Part shown: in pieces, positions 23,444 through 32,071 of the stretch
Layout: the number at the start of each line of letters is the position of its first letter
Position numbering within the stretch: the stretch's first letter is position 1
NCBI RefSeq assembly: GCF_004028235.1
Contig: NZ_CP035037.1
Coordinates: 1,922,001-1,986,000, forward strand
Direction: 5' to 3'
DNA length: 64,000 nt
Origin: Leucobacter muris
GTDB lineage: Bacteria; Actinomycetota; Actinomycetes; Actinomycetales; Microbacteriaceae
Program-made: the position numbers and the translations under genes
Notes under the pieces: model-generated
Told to the model about the DNA's origin: nothing
The model's input: the letters and a program-made list of their open reading frames with translations, nothing else
The model's database searches: none

Positions 23444-25273
23444 GTGAATCTGTCCGAGACCCCCATTCTGATCCCGCCCGTTCCGGATGACAACATCACC
23501 GACCTGCTGGAGCAGCGGGTGGAGGCCACACCCGACCGCGCGATCTTCGCCGTGCCCCAGGGCGACGGCTGGCGCGACATCACGGCGAGCGAGTTCCGGG
23601 CCGAGGTGGTCGCCCTCGCGAAGGGCCTCGTCGCGGCCGGCATCGAGCCCGGCGATCGCATCGCCTTCATGTGCAAGACGAGCTACGAGTGGTCGCTCGT
23701 CGACTTCGCGATCCACTACGCGGGTGCCGTCATGGTGCCGATCTACGAGACCTCGTCTCCGTTGCAGATCCACTGGATCCTCGAGGATTCGGGCGCTCGC
23801 GCGATCATCACCGCGACCGCCGATCTCGCCGAGCGCTACGAGGAGATCAGCAGTGAGGCGCCCGGCGTCGATCTGCACTGGCGCTTCGACGAGGGCGCGC
23901 TGGAGGCGCTGCCGAAGAGCGGCCTCGCGGTCGACGACGCCGAGATCGAGCGCCGCCGCAACCTCGCGGTGGGCGCCGACATGGCGACCCTCATCTACAC
24001 CTCGGGTTCGACCGGCCGGCCGAAGGGCTGCGTGCTCACGCACTCGAACTTCGTCGACCTCTCGCGCAACTCGGCCGCCGCCCTCTCCGAGGTCGTGCAG
24101 CAGCCGGGCTCCTCGACGCTGCTCTTCGTCACCCTCGCGCACGTCTTCGCCCGATTCATCTCGGTGCTCGCCGTGCATGCGGGCGTGCGCGTCGGGCACC
24201 AGGCCGACACCACGCAGCTGCTGCCCGCGCTCGGCTCATTCCAGCCCACGTTCCTGCTCGCGGTGCCCCGCGTCTTCGAGAAGGTCTACAACTCGGCCGA
24301 GCAGAAGACCGAGGCCGAGGGCAAGGGCAAGATCTTCCGCACCGCCGCGAAGGTGGCGGTCGAGCATTCCGAGGCGCTCGACGCCGGCAAGGTGCCCTTC
24401 ATGCTCGGGCTCAAGTTCAAGCTGTTCGACAAGCTCGTCTACGGCAAGCTGCGCGAGCGCCTCGGCGGCCGCGTCAAGTACGCGATCTCGGGCTCGGCGC
24501 CGCTCAGCCACTACCTCGGCCACTTCTACCGCAGCCTCGGCGTCAAGATCCTCGAGGGCTACGGCCTCACCGAGACGACCGCGCCGGTCACCGTCAACCT
24601 GCCCGACAAGTTCAAGATCGGCACCGTCGGCCCCGCCCTCCCGGGGCACACCGTGCGCATCGCAGAGGACGGCGAGATCGAGGTCAAGGGCATCGACGTG
24701 TTCAAGGAGTACTGGAACAACCCCGAAGCCACCCGCGAGGTGTTCACCGATGACGGCTTCTTCCGCACGGGCGACCTGGGCTCCCTCGACTCCGACGGCT
24801 ACCTGTCGATCACGGGCCGCAAGAAGGAGATCATCGTCACCGCCGGCGGCAAGAACGTCGCCCCGGCCGCGCTCGAGGATCCGATCCGCTCGAACACGAT
24901 CATCGGGCAGGTCGTGGTGGTCGGCGATCAGAAGCCGTTCATCTCGGCCCTCATCACCCTCGACCCCGAGATGCTCCCCGCGTGGCTGAACAACAACGGC
25001 GAGGATCCGAATATGACGCTCGAAGAGGCGGCGCGCCACCCGAAGGTGCTCGCCGAGGTGCAGAACGCCATCGACCACGGCAACCGCCACGTCTCGCGGG
25101 CCGAGTCGATCCGCAAGTTCGTGATCCTGCCCACCGAGTTCATCGAGGCCAACGGGCACCTGACCCCGAAGATGAGCATCAAGCGCGACAACATTCTGCG
25201 AGATTTCGCGGGTGAGATCGCGAAGCTGTACGGCGACAACCCGCAGACCGAGGCGGTCAGCACGCAGCGCTGA
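23444..25273 (+). CDS. Long-chain acyl-CoA ligase (FadD15-type)
   Basis: AMP-forming ligase that activates fatty acids to acyl-CoA in two steps. 609 residues. ANL-superfamily motifs in order: TLIYTSGSTGRPKGC (P-loop, near residue 182), HVFARFI, GYGLTETTAP (near 370), FRTGDLGSLDSDGYLSITGR (in parts; near 440) and the C-terminal hinge RKKEIIVTAGGKNVAP. GTG at 23444 was chosen because AAGGGAG lies 5 nt upstream; the upstream ATG at 23423 lacks a site. The closest named relative is mycobacterial FadD15, which also lies downstream of aroG and plsC-like genes. Confidence 0.92.
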   Translation: MNLSETPILIPPVPDDNITDLLEQRVEATPDRAIFAVPQGDGWRDITASEFRAEVVALAKGLVAAGIEPGDRIAFMCKTSYEWSLVDFAIHYAGAVMVPIYETSSPLQIHWILEDSGARAIITATADLAERYEEISSEAPGVDLHWRFDEGALEALPKSGLAVDDAEIERRRNLAVGADMATLIYTSGSTGRPKGCVLTHSNFVDLSRNSAAALSEVVQQPGSSTLLFVTLAHVFARFISVLAVHAGVRVGHQADTTQLLPALGSFQPTFLLAVPRVFEKVYNSAEQKTEAEGKGKIFRTAAKVAVEHSEALDAGKVPFMLGLKFKLFDKLVYGKLRERLGGRVKYAISGSAPLSHYLGHFYRSLGVKILEGYGLTETTAPVTVNLPDKFKIGTVGPALPGHTVRIAEDGEIEVKGIDVFKEYWNNPEATREVFTDDGFFRTGDLGSLDSDGYLSITGRKKEIIVTAGGKNVAPAALEDPIRSNTIIGQVVVVGDQKPFISALITLDPEMLPAWLNNNGEDPNMTLEEAARHPKVLAEVQNAIDHGNRHVSRAESIRKFVILPTEFIEANGHLTPKMSIKRDNILRDFAGEIAKLYGDNPQTEAVSTQR

Positions 25274-25285
25274 CCCGGCCGGCTC

Positions 25286-25335
25286 GCTCGCCCCGCTCCT
25301 GCACCCGCGATGACGGGCCGGAGAGCGGGGCGAGC
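25286..25335. terminator. Bidirectional hairpin, 13-bp perfect stem
   Basis: GCTCGCCCCGCTC (25286-25298) and 25323-25335 are exact reverse complements across a 24-nt loop, between the convergent acyl-CoA ligase and deformylase genes. Confidence 0.7.
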
Positions 25336-25401
25336 CCGTCTCCGGGCACACCTGCGAGAACGGCGCGCGCCCGCGACGGGCCCACCCCGCGCCGCAGCGC
25401 C

Positions 25402-25893
25402 TCAGAACCAGGCCGAGGTGCGGATCTGGCGCATCGCCTCCCCGCGGGCGTCGCGGTCGAGGCGGCTGATGTAGAGCTTGCCGTCGAGATGGTCGCACTC
25501 GTGCTGCAGCGCCTGGGCGAGCAGCCCCTCACCCGAGATCAGGATCTCGCGGCCGTCGAGGTCGATGCCGCGCACGGTCGCGCGCGGATGGCGCATCACC
25601 TCGAACCAGAGGTCGGGCACCGACAGGCAGCCCTCCCCCGTCGGCACCGGCTCGCCCTCGAACTCGACGATCTCGGGGTTGAGCACGTAGCTCACGCGGC
25701 CGTCGATGTTGAGGCTGAACGCGCGCTGCGTGTGGCCGATCTGGGTGGAGGCCAGCCCGGCGCGGCCGTCCATGTCGACGGTCTCGCAGAGGTCGGTCAC
25801 GAGCTGGCGCACGCCGTCGTCGATCTCGGTGATGGGGTCGCACACGGTGCGCAGCACGGGGTCGCCGAACAGTCGGATCTCTCGAATCGCCAT
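25402..25893 (-). CDS. def: Peptide deformylase
   Basis: Metalloenzyme that removes the formyl group from nascent N-terminal methionine. 163 residues. Motif II EGCLSVP (metal Cys) and motif III QHECDHLDG (HExxH) are intact, near residues 90 and 131. Motif I reads GLASTQIG in place of the common GLAAPQIG, a variant seen in some actinobacterial enzymes that leaves the key Gln in place. The start ATG at 25893 follows GGGAG closely, and TAAGCT lies 8 nt upstream, so the transcript may have little or no leader. It is convergent with the acyl-CoA ligase and in the same direction as pyc, but a strong hairpin separates it from pyc. Confidence 0.94.
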   Translation of the reverse strand: MAIREIRLFGDPVLRTVCDPITEIDDGVRQLVTDLCETVDMDGRAGLASTQIGHTQRAFSLNIDGRVSYVLNPEIVEFEGEPVPTGEGCLSVPDLWFEVMRHPRATVRGIDLDGREILISGEGLLAQALQHECDHLDGKLYISRLDRDARGEAMRQIRTSAWF

Positions 25894-25999
25894 AGTCTCC
25901 CAGCTTAGTCGAGCCGGGTCGCCGCGGCTCCGCGGCCCGTCGAAGGGTGCCCGTCGAGGGGCGCTCGTCCGGGTGCGTCGCGAACCGGCCTCCTCCGGC

Positions 26000-26034
26000 G
26001 TGCCGCGTGCGGCGGCGGACGCCGCACGCGGCAC
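26000..26034 (-). terminator. Strong terminator hairpin after pyc
   Basis: A 15-bp perfect stem (GTGCCGCGTGCGGCG, 26000-26014, with 26020-26034) and 5-nt loop lie 34 nt past the pyc stop codon. No U-tract follows, which is usual in this lineage. Confidence 0.8.
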
Positions 26035-26067
26035 ACCCGGTCGCGGCCTCGAGAGGACCGCGCGCGA

Positions 26068-29000
26068 TCAGCCGATGACGGCGATGAGGTCGCCGGCCTC
26101 GAGCGAACGCGTGCCGGTGAAGACGACCCGCTCGACGGTGCCCGCGACGGGCGCGGTGATCGCCGCCTCCATCTTCATCGCCTCGATGGTGGCGACGGGC
26201 TGGCCGGCCTCGACGCTCTCGCCCGGTGTGACCTTGACGGTGACCGTGCCCGAGAAGGGCGCCGCGACGTGGCCGGGAACCGTGCGGTCGGCCTTCTCGG
26301 CGACGGGCGCGTCGACCGCGACGCTCTCATCCTTGACGAAGACCTGGCGCAGCTGCCCGTTGACGCGCACCATGACGGTGCGAACGCCCTTGTCGTCGGC
26401 CTCGCCGATGGCTTCGAGCCCCACGTAGAGGCGCACGCCCCTCGCGAGGTCGATCGCGCGCTCCTCACCGGCTTCGAGCCCGTAGAGGTAGTCGGGGGTG
26501 TCGAGCACCGACAGGTCGCCGAACTGCTCGCGAGAGGCCTCGTACTGGCGGGTCGGAGCGGGGAACAGCAGCCGGTTGAGCGTCGAGCGGCGCTCGACGC
26601 TCGTGCCGCCGAGCAGCGCCTGATCCTCGTCGGTGATCGGGGCCACCTCGATATCGACGCGGCGCCCCGCGAGCACCTTCGAGCGGAAGGGTTCGGGCCA
26701 GCCACCGGGGATCTCCCCCAGCTCGCCCGCGAGGAAGCCGACGACCGAGTCGGGCACGTCGTAACCGGCGGGGTTCTGCTCGAAATCGGCGGGGTCCGCG
26801 TCGACGGCCGCCAGGTGCAGCGCGAGGTCGCCGACCACCTTCGACGACGGGGTCACCTTGGGGATGCGCCCCAGGATGCGATCGGCCGCCGCGTACATGT
26901 CCTCGATCTTCTCGAAGTTCTCGGCGAGCCCGAGGGCGATCGCCTGCTGGCGCAGGTTGGAGAGCTGGCCGCCCGGGATCTCGTGAGTGTAGACCCGCCC
27001 CGTGGGCGAGGGAAGCCCCGACTCGAACGGCTTGTAGAGGCTGCGCACGGAGTCCCAGTAGGGCTCGAGCTCGTAGACGGCGCGGGCGTCGAGACCGGTG
27101 TCGCGCTCGGTGTTCGCGAGCGCGGCGACGAGCGCCGAGAGCGAGGGCTGGCTCGTGGTGCCCGACATGGGAGCCGACGCGGCGTCGACCGCGTCGACGC
27201 CTGCCGCGGAGGCCGCGAGCAGCGTGGCGAGCTGACCGCCCGGCGTGTCGTGGGTGTGCAGGTGCACGGGCAGCTCGAAGCGGTCGCGCAGGGCGGCCAC
27301 GAGCTTCGCCGCGGCGGCCGGTCGCAGGAGGCCGGCCATGTCCTTGATCGCGAGCACGTGGGCGCCCGCCTCCACGATCTCGTCGGCGAGGCGCAGGTAG
27401 TAATCGAGGGTGTACTTGTCCTCTGCAGGGTCGAGCAGGTTGCCCGTGTATGCCATGGCGACCTCCGCGACCGCCGTGCCGGTCTCGCGCACCGCGTCGA
27501 TCGCGACCCGCATCTGGTTCACGTCGTTGAGCGCGTCGAAGATGCGGAACACGTCGACCCCGGTGTCGGCGGCCTCGCGCACGAACGCCTGGGCGACCTG
27601 CTTCGGGTAGGGGGTGTAGCCGACGGTGTTCTGGCCGCGCAGCAGCATCTGGATCGGCACATTCGGCAGCGCCTCGCGAAGCGCCGAGAGGCGCTCCCAG
27701 GGATCCTCTCCCAGGAAGCGCAGCGCGACGTCGTAGGTCGCGCCGCCCCACGCCTCGACCGACCACAGCTGGGGCGTGAGCCGCGCGACGTAGGGAGCGA
27801 TCCGCACGAGGTCGCGCGTGCGCACGCGCGTCGCGAGCAGCGACTGGTGCGCATCGCGGAACGTGGTCTCGGTCACCGCCAGCGCGGTCTGCTCGCGCAG
27901 GCTCTTCGCGTAGCCCTCGGGGCCGAGCTCGAGCAGGCGCTGCCGGTAGCCCGCCGGTGCCGGCTGCCCCAAGTCGGCCGCGGGCAGCTTCGCGGCCGGG
28001 TCGAAGGCCCCGGGCCGCGCACCGTGGGGCTGGTTGACCGTCACGTTCGCGACGTGCTGCAGCAGGCGCGTGGCGCGATCCTTCGGCTTGTTCATCTCGA
28101 GCAGCTCGGGGCGCTCCTCGATGAACGAGGTCGCGATGTCGCCGGCCTGGAACGCGGGGTCGGCGAGCACGGCCTGCAGGAAGGGGATGTTCGTGGCGAC
28201 GCCGCGGATGCGGAATTCGGCGAGCGCGCGGCGGGCGCGCACCACGGCGTCCTCGAAGCTGCGCCCGCGGCAGGTGAGCTTCGCGAGCATGGAGTCGAAG
28301 TGGGGGCTGATCTGCGCGCCCGCGTTGATCGTGCCGCCGTCGAGGCGCACCCCGCCGCCGCCCGGCGAGCGGTACGCGGTGATACGGCCGAGGTCTGGGC
28401 GGAAGCCGTTCGCGGGATCCTCGGTGGTGATGCGGCACTGCAGTGCGGCGCCGCGCAGCTGGATGTCCTCCTGGCGCAGTTCGAGCTGCTCGAGCGTCTC
28501 GCCCGCGGCGATGCGCATCTGCGCGCGCACCAGGTCGACGTCGGTGACCTCCTCGGTCACGGTGTGCTCCACCTGGATGCGCGGGTTCATCTCGATGAAC
28601 ACGTGCTTGCCCGCGCGCTCGCCCTCGGTGTCGAGCAGGAACTCGACCGTACCCGCGTTCTCGTAGCCGATCGACTTGGCGAACGCGATCGCGTCGCGCG
28701 TCAGCTCGTCGCGGACTGCGGGATCGAGGTTCGGCGCGGGCGCGATCTCGACGACCTTCTGGTGGCGGCGCTGCACGGAGCAGTCGCGCTCGAAGAGGTG
28801 CACGGTCGCACCGGTCTTGTCGGCCAGCACCTGCACCTCGATGTGGCGGGGGCGCAACACGGCCTGCTCGATGAACATGGTCGGATCGCCGAACGCCGAC
28901 TCGGCCTCGCGCATGGCAGCCTCGAGCGCGTCGCGCAGATCCTCCTCGCGCTCCACGCGGCGCATGCCGCGGCCGCCGCCGCCCGCGACCGCCTTCGCGA

Positions 29001-29466
29001 ACACCGGGAAGCCGATCTCGCGCGCTCCGGCGATCAGCTCGTCGACGTCGGTCGAGGGCGGCGTCGACTGCAGCACGGGCACGCCGGCCGCGATCGCGTG
29101 CTCCTTCGCGGCGACCTTGTTGCCCGCCATCTCGAGCGCCTGGCGCCCGGGCCCGATGAATCGGATGCCGGCGGCCTCGGCCGCGGCGGCGAGTTCGGGG
29201 TTCTCGGACAGGAAGCCGTAGCCGGGGTAGATCGCGTCGGCCCCGGATTCGACCGCCACGCGCACGATCTCGGCCACGTCGAGGTAGGCGCGCACCGGGT
29301 GCCCCACCTCTCCGATCTGATACGCCTCGTCGGCCTTCAGCCGGTGCAGCGAGTTGCGGTCCTCGTACGGGAACACCGCCACCGTCGACGCGCCCAGCTC
29401 GTGAGCGGCGCGGAATGCGCGGATGGCGATCTCACCGCGGTTGGCAACCAGAACCTTATTGAACAT
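26068..29466 (-). CDS. pyc: Pyruvate carboxylase
   Basis: Single-chain biotin enzyme that carboxylates pyruvate to oxaloacetate, the main anaplerotic step. 1132 residues. Order: biotin carboxylase (FNKVLVANRGEIAIRAF at 2; AGGGGRGMRRV ATP loop near 161; MNPRIQVEHTVTEE near 290), carboxyltransferase (WGGATYDVALRFL near 580; GHTHDTPGG-type metal motif LHTHDTPGGQLA near 735), then the PC-specific and biotinyl domains. The biotin-accepting Lys is in EAMKMEAAI, about 35 residues from the end, as expected. The ATG at 29466 is divergent from the parA-like gene with about 205 nt of shared promoter space. Confidence 0.97.
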   Translation of the reverse strand: MFNKVLVANRGEIAIRAFRAAHELGASTVAVFPYEDRNSLHRLKADEAYQIGEVGHPVRAYLDVAEIVRVAVESGADAIYPGYGFLSENPELAAAAEAAGIRFIGPGRQALEMAGNKVAAKEHAIAAGVPVLQSTPPSTDVDELIAGAREIGFPVFAKAVAGGGGRGMRRVEREEDLRDALEAAMREAESAFGDPTMFIEQAVLRPRHIEVQVLADKTGATVHLFERDCSVQRRHQKVVEIAPAPNLDPAVRDELTRDAIAFAKSIGYENAGTVEFLLDTEGERAGKHVFIEMNPRIQVEHTVTEEVTDVDLVRAQMRIAAGETLEQLELRQEDIQLRGAALQCRITTEDPANGFRPDLGRITAYRSPGGGGVRLDGGTINAGAQISPHFDSMLAKLTCRGRSFEDAVVRARRALAEFRIRGVATNIPFLQAVLADPAFQAGDIATSFIEERPELLEMNKPKDRATRLLQHVANVTVNQPHGARPGAFDPAAKLPAADLGQPAPAGYRQRLLELGPEGYAKSLREQTALAVTETTFRDAHQSLLATRVRTRDLVRIAPYVARLTPQLWSVEAWGGATYDVALRFLGEDPWERLSALREALPNVPIQMLLRGQNTVGYTPYPKQVAQAFVREAADTGVDVFRIFDALNDVNQMRVAIDAVRETGTAVAEVAMAYTGNLLDPAEDKYTLDYYLRLADEIVEAGAHVLAIKDMAGLLRPAAAAKLVAALRDRFELPVHLHTHDTPGGQLATLLAASAAGVDAVDAASAPMSGTTSQPSLSALVAALANTERDTGLDARAVYELEPYWDSVRSLYKPFESGLPSPTGRVYTHEIPGGQLSNLRQQAIALGLAENFEKIEDMYAAADRILGRIPKVTPSSKVVGDLALHLAAVDADPADFEQNPAGYDVPDSVVGFLAGELGEIPGGWPEPFRSKVLAGRRVDIEVAPITDEDQALLGGTSVERRSTLNRLLFPAPTRQYEASREQFGDLSVLDTPDYLYGLEAGEERAIDLARGVRLYVGLEAIGEADDKGVRTVMVRVNGQLRQVFVKDESVAVDAPVAEKADRTVPGHVAAPFSGTVTVKVTPGESVEAGQPVATIEAMKMEAAITAPVAGTVERVVFTGTRSLEAGDLIAVIG

Positions 29467-29660
29467 GCGGAAGTACCCCTCTGTATCAAGCGTTGCCGGC
29501 TGCCCAGGCCGAAGGATCGTTCGATATCAAGATACACGCTCGGGCAGGCTCGCCCGCACTTCACCCCGACACGGCCTCGCCGGGTGCAAAGCAGGGTGAA
29601 ATCGGGCTCTCATCCGTTCGCCGCACGCATACTCTGGATGATCACAGTGCGGTATCGACT

Positions 29661-29666
29661 AAACTT
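29661..29666 (+). promoter_or_regulatory. Leaderless -10 (TAAACT) of parA-like gene
   Basis: TAAACT (29660-29665 by eye, ±1) lies about 6 nt before the GTG at 29672, with TGATCA about 17 nt further upstream as a possible -35. No Shine-Dalgarno sequence is present. Confidence 0.55.
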
Positions 29667-29671
29667 GCCAC

Positions 29672-30517
29672 GTGCATGTTTTGAGTGTGAGTTCCCTCAA
29701 GGGCGGCGTGGGCAAGACCACCGTGACGCTCGGCCTGGCCTCGGCCGCCTTCTCGCGGGGCCTGCGCACGCTCGTCGTCGACTTCGATCCTCAGTCCGAT
29801 GTCTCGACCGGCCTCGCCGTCGACCCCGACGGGTACGCGACGGTCGCCGACATCCTCGAGAGTCCGAAAGAGAAGACCGTGCGCTCGGCGATCGCCAGCA
29901 GCGGTTGGAACGAGTATCACGAGGGCGGTTCGATCGATCTGCTGGTGGGCAGCCCGTCCGCCATCAACTTCGACGGGCCGCACCCCTCCACCCGCGACAT
30001 CTGGAAGCTCGAGGAGGCCCTCGCGGTCGTCGAGGCGGAGTACGACCTGGTGCTGATCGACTGCGCCCCGTCGCTCAACGCGCTCACCCGCACCGCGTGG
30101 GCCGCGAGCGACCGCGTGCTCGTCGTCGCGGAGCCGAGCCTCTTCGCGGTCGCCGCGACCGACCGCGCCCTGCGCGCGATCGAGGAGATCCGCCGCGGCG
30201 TGAGCCCGCGGCTGCAGCCCCTCGGCATCCTGATCAACCGTACGCAGCCGCAGTCGATGGAGCACCAGTTCCGCATCCGCGAGCTGCGCGAGATGTTCGG
30301 CCCGCTGGTGCTCAACCCGCAGCTGCCCGAGCGCCCCTCGCTGCAGCAGGCGCAGGGCGCCGCGAAGCCGGTGCACATGTGGCCGGGCGAGGCCTCGCAG
30401 GAGATGGCGGGCAACTTCGACCTGGTGCTCGATCGTGTGCTCCGCTCGGCGGGCATGGACGCGGCGCGCGAGGCGAAGGCGCGGCCGGCGCGCACCGCCA
30501 CGGTCGTCGAAGACTGA
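29672..30517 (+). CDS. ParA family ATPase (orphan, no adjacent parB)
   Basis: 281 residues. The N-terminus carries the deviant Walker A SLKGGVGKTTVTLGLA (near residue 9), Walker A-prime VVDFDPQSDVSTG (near 34) and Walker B region LVLIDCAPSLNALTR (near 129), all typical of ParA/Soj ATPases. Such proteins dimerise on ATP, bind DNA or membrane and position chromosomes, plasmids or other cargo. No parB or parS-like sites are seen next to it, so this is an orphan paralogue, possibly like Rv3213c. Its role is unknown. It shares a promoter region with pyc (divergent) and ends at a strong terminator. Confidence 0.88.
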   Translation: MHVLSVSSLKGGVGKTTVTLGLASAAFSRGLRTLVVDFDPQSDVSTGLAVDPDGYATVADILESPKEKTVRSAIASSGWNEYHEGGSIDLLVGSPSAINFDGPHPSTRDIWKLEEALAVVEAEYDLVLIDCAPSLNALTRTAWAASDRVLVVAEPSLFAVAATDRALRAIEEIRRGVSPRLQPLGILINRTQPQSMEHQFRIRELREMFGPLVLNPQLPERPSLQQAQGAAKPVHMWPGEASQEMAGNFDLVLDRVLRSAGMDAAREAKARPARTATVVED

Positions 30518-30541
30518 GCGCGAAGCCGTCACACGCTGGAA

Positions 30542-30570
30542 AAGCCCGGCTCGTCTCGAGCCGGGCTTTG
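30542..30570. terminator. Bidirectional intrinsic terminator after parA-like gene
   Basis: AAAGCCCGGCTCG (30542-30554) and 30558-30570 form a 13-bp perfect stem with a 3-nt loop; T-rich bases flank both sides (TTTGCTATT on plus, TTTTCC on minus). It serves both the parA-like and MerR genes. Confidence 0.85.
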
Positions 30571-30600
30571 CTATTGCGGCCGAGCGGGAGCGCCCCGGGC

Positions 30601-31233
30601 CTAGGAGATCTTCTTGCGCACCTGACGGCGGGCCGCGAGTTCGTCGACCGCGCTCTCGGCCTGCTCGCGGTGCTCGTCCATGTCGACGAGCGAGGTCTCG
30701 ACCTCGCGCAGCACCTTGCCGACGGCGATGCCGAAGACGCCCTGGCCGCGGCTGACGAGGTCGATGACCTCGTCGTTCGAGGTGCACAGGTAGACGCTCG
30801 CGCCGTCGCTCATGAGGGTGGTGCGTGACAGGTCGTGCACGCCTGCCTCGTGCAGCTGCGCGACCGCGGTGCGGATCTGCTGCAGCGAGATGCCGGTGTC
30901 GAGCAGCCGCTTCACGAGCTTCAGCACGAGGATGTCGCGGAAGCCGTAGAGGCGCTGCGAGCCCGACCCTTGGGCGCCGCGCACGGTGGGCTCGACGAGC
31001 CCGGTGCGCGCCCAGTAGTCGAGCTGGCGATAGGTGATGCCCGCGGCTCGGGCTGCGGTGGCGCCCTTGAAGCCGCCCTCCTGATTGGGCTTCGGCAGCC
31101 CGTCGTCGAAGAGCAGCTCGGGATCGATCGTGAGGGGCTCGGCGCCGCTGATGGGCGCGCTCTGCGCGCTCTCGGGCGCGGCCTCCGACGACGGAGAAGC
31201 CGTCTCGCCAGACGGCTGCTGAGTGTTCTCCAT
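30601..31233 (-). CDS. MerR family regulator (Rv1830-like)
   Basis: 210 residues. A Ser/Ala/Glu-rich N-terminal lead of about 50 residues precedes an HTH, GATAARAAGITYRQLDYWARTG (in parts; near residue 57), RLYGFRDILVLKLVKRLLDTGISLQQIR, and a C-terminal effector or dimer region with MSDGASVYLCTSNDEVIDLV. This matches actinobacterial MerR proteins encoded beside the GarA/OdhI FHA gene (Rv1830), implicated in growth and antibiotic tolerance. ATG at 31233 chosen for AAGGAAG upstream; the frame is open further upstream but without a good site. No ligand is predictable. Confidence 0.85.
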   Translation of the reverse strand: MENTQQPSGETASPSSEAAPESAQSAPISGAEPLTIDPELLFDDGLPKPNQEGGFKGATAARAAGITYRQLDYWARTGLVEPTVRGAQGSGSQRLYGFRDILVLKLVKRLLDTGISLQQIRTAVAQLHEAGVHDLSRTTLMSDGASVYLCTSNDEVIDLVSRGQGVFGIAVGKVLREVETSLVDMDEHREQAESAVDELAARRQVRKKIS

Positions 31234-31342
31234 CGTCTTCCTTTCTTCACGGACCGAGCGGCGCAGGGCACCGAACTCCCCTAACGGTACCCAGATGCCC
31301 GGCACCGTGCAACGACCGCCGAGGGTCAATTTCGGGGTGTCG

Positions 31343-31364
31343 ACCTCCACTTGAACTTGAAGGT
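31343..31364. promoter_or_regulatory. Possible MerR-type dyad
   Basis: A 22-nt sequence with ACCT...AGGT ends and central TTGAACTTGA lies in the 156-nt space upstream of the Rv1830-like MerR gene. Imperfect dyads of this kind are typical MerR operators and could mean autoregulation. Confidence 0.3.
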
Positions 31365-31389
31365 TGAAATCACGCCGAACTCGAGCGGA

Positions 31390-32070
31390 TCAGGAGCTCG
31401 CGAAACACCGCCGCAACACGCCGGAGCGCACCGTGTCGAGATGCCCCGCCAGCTCCAGCGAGTCCTCCGTGCCGAGCGGGGTGCCGCTCTTCACGCCGCG
31501 CGTCGAGACCGCACGCGCGATGAGCTCGGCCTCGCGCTCGGCCGAGACCCGCAGAGACCGCAGATGGCGCGGGGTGATCCCCCGCTCCGCGAGCTTCAGC
31601 AGAGCCGACAGCTGCGCCACCGCATCGTGCGGGAACACCTCCGCCGCCGGCAGCAGCCCCGCCGCGATCGCCTCGCCCAGGAAGCGGGCGCTCGCACCCG
31701 TCGCCCGACGCAGCTCATCGCTGCTGAGCACCCGCTGCGGTGCGAGGATCATCGACGCGCTGCGCGGCGACGCGCCCGGGATGATCGGATCGCGCCCCTC
31801 GTCCATCTCGTCGAGCACCTCGGCGATGACCTTCAGCGGCAGATAGTGGTCGCGCTGCAGCGTGAGGATCAGTCGCAAGCGCTCGATGTGCTGCTGCGAG
31901 AACTTGCGGTACCCCGACTTGGTGCGCTCGGGGGTGACGAGCCCCTGCTCCTCGAGGAAGCGCAGCTTCGAAGGAGTGAGATCGGAGAAGTCGTCCTGCA
32001 GGCGCGCCAGCACCTGCCCGATGCTGAGGAGGCCTGCTGCCTGCGACTGGGCCGAGGCGGCGGCCGCCAT
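31390..32070 (-). CDS. ftsR: MerR family regulator FtsR-like (Rv1828-type)
   Basis: 226 residues. The HTH region is LLSIGQVLARLQDDFSDLTPSKLRFLEEQGLVTPERTKSGYRKFS (split: residues about 14-58), followed by QHIERLRLILTLQRDHYLPLKVIAEVL. This composition, with the SKLRFLEEQGL variant of the MerR recognition helix, matches the FtsR family. In Corynebacterium the homologue activates ftsZ transcription. It lies 1 nt after the FHA gene, the same pairing as GarA-Rv1828 and OdhI-FtsR. Start ATG at 32070; no strong site, consistent with coupling to the FHA gene. The nuclease-like gene usually found between the two MerR genes (Rv1829) is absent. Confidence 0.85.
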   Translation of the reverse strand: MAAAASAQSQAAGLLSIGQVLARLQDDFSDLTPSKLRFLEEQGLVTPERTKSGYRKFSQQHIERLRLILTLQRDHYLPLKVIAEVLDEMDEGRDPIIPGASPRSASMILAPQRVLSSDELRRATGASARFLGEAIAAGLLPAAEVFPHDAVAQLSALLKLAERGITPRHLRSLRVSAEREAELIARAVSTRGVKSGTPLGTEDSLELAGHLDTVRSGVLRRCFASS

Positions 32071-32071
32071 A

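Noticed and set aside
26269-30828. An open frame of about 1500 codons antisense to pyruvate carboxylase
   Set aside because: It is the stop-poor complement of pyc plus the wrong frame of the parA-like gene; no recognisable motif.
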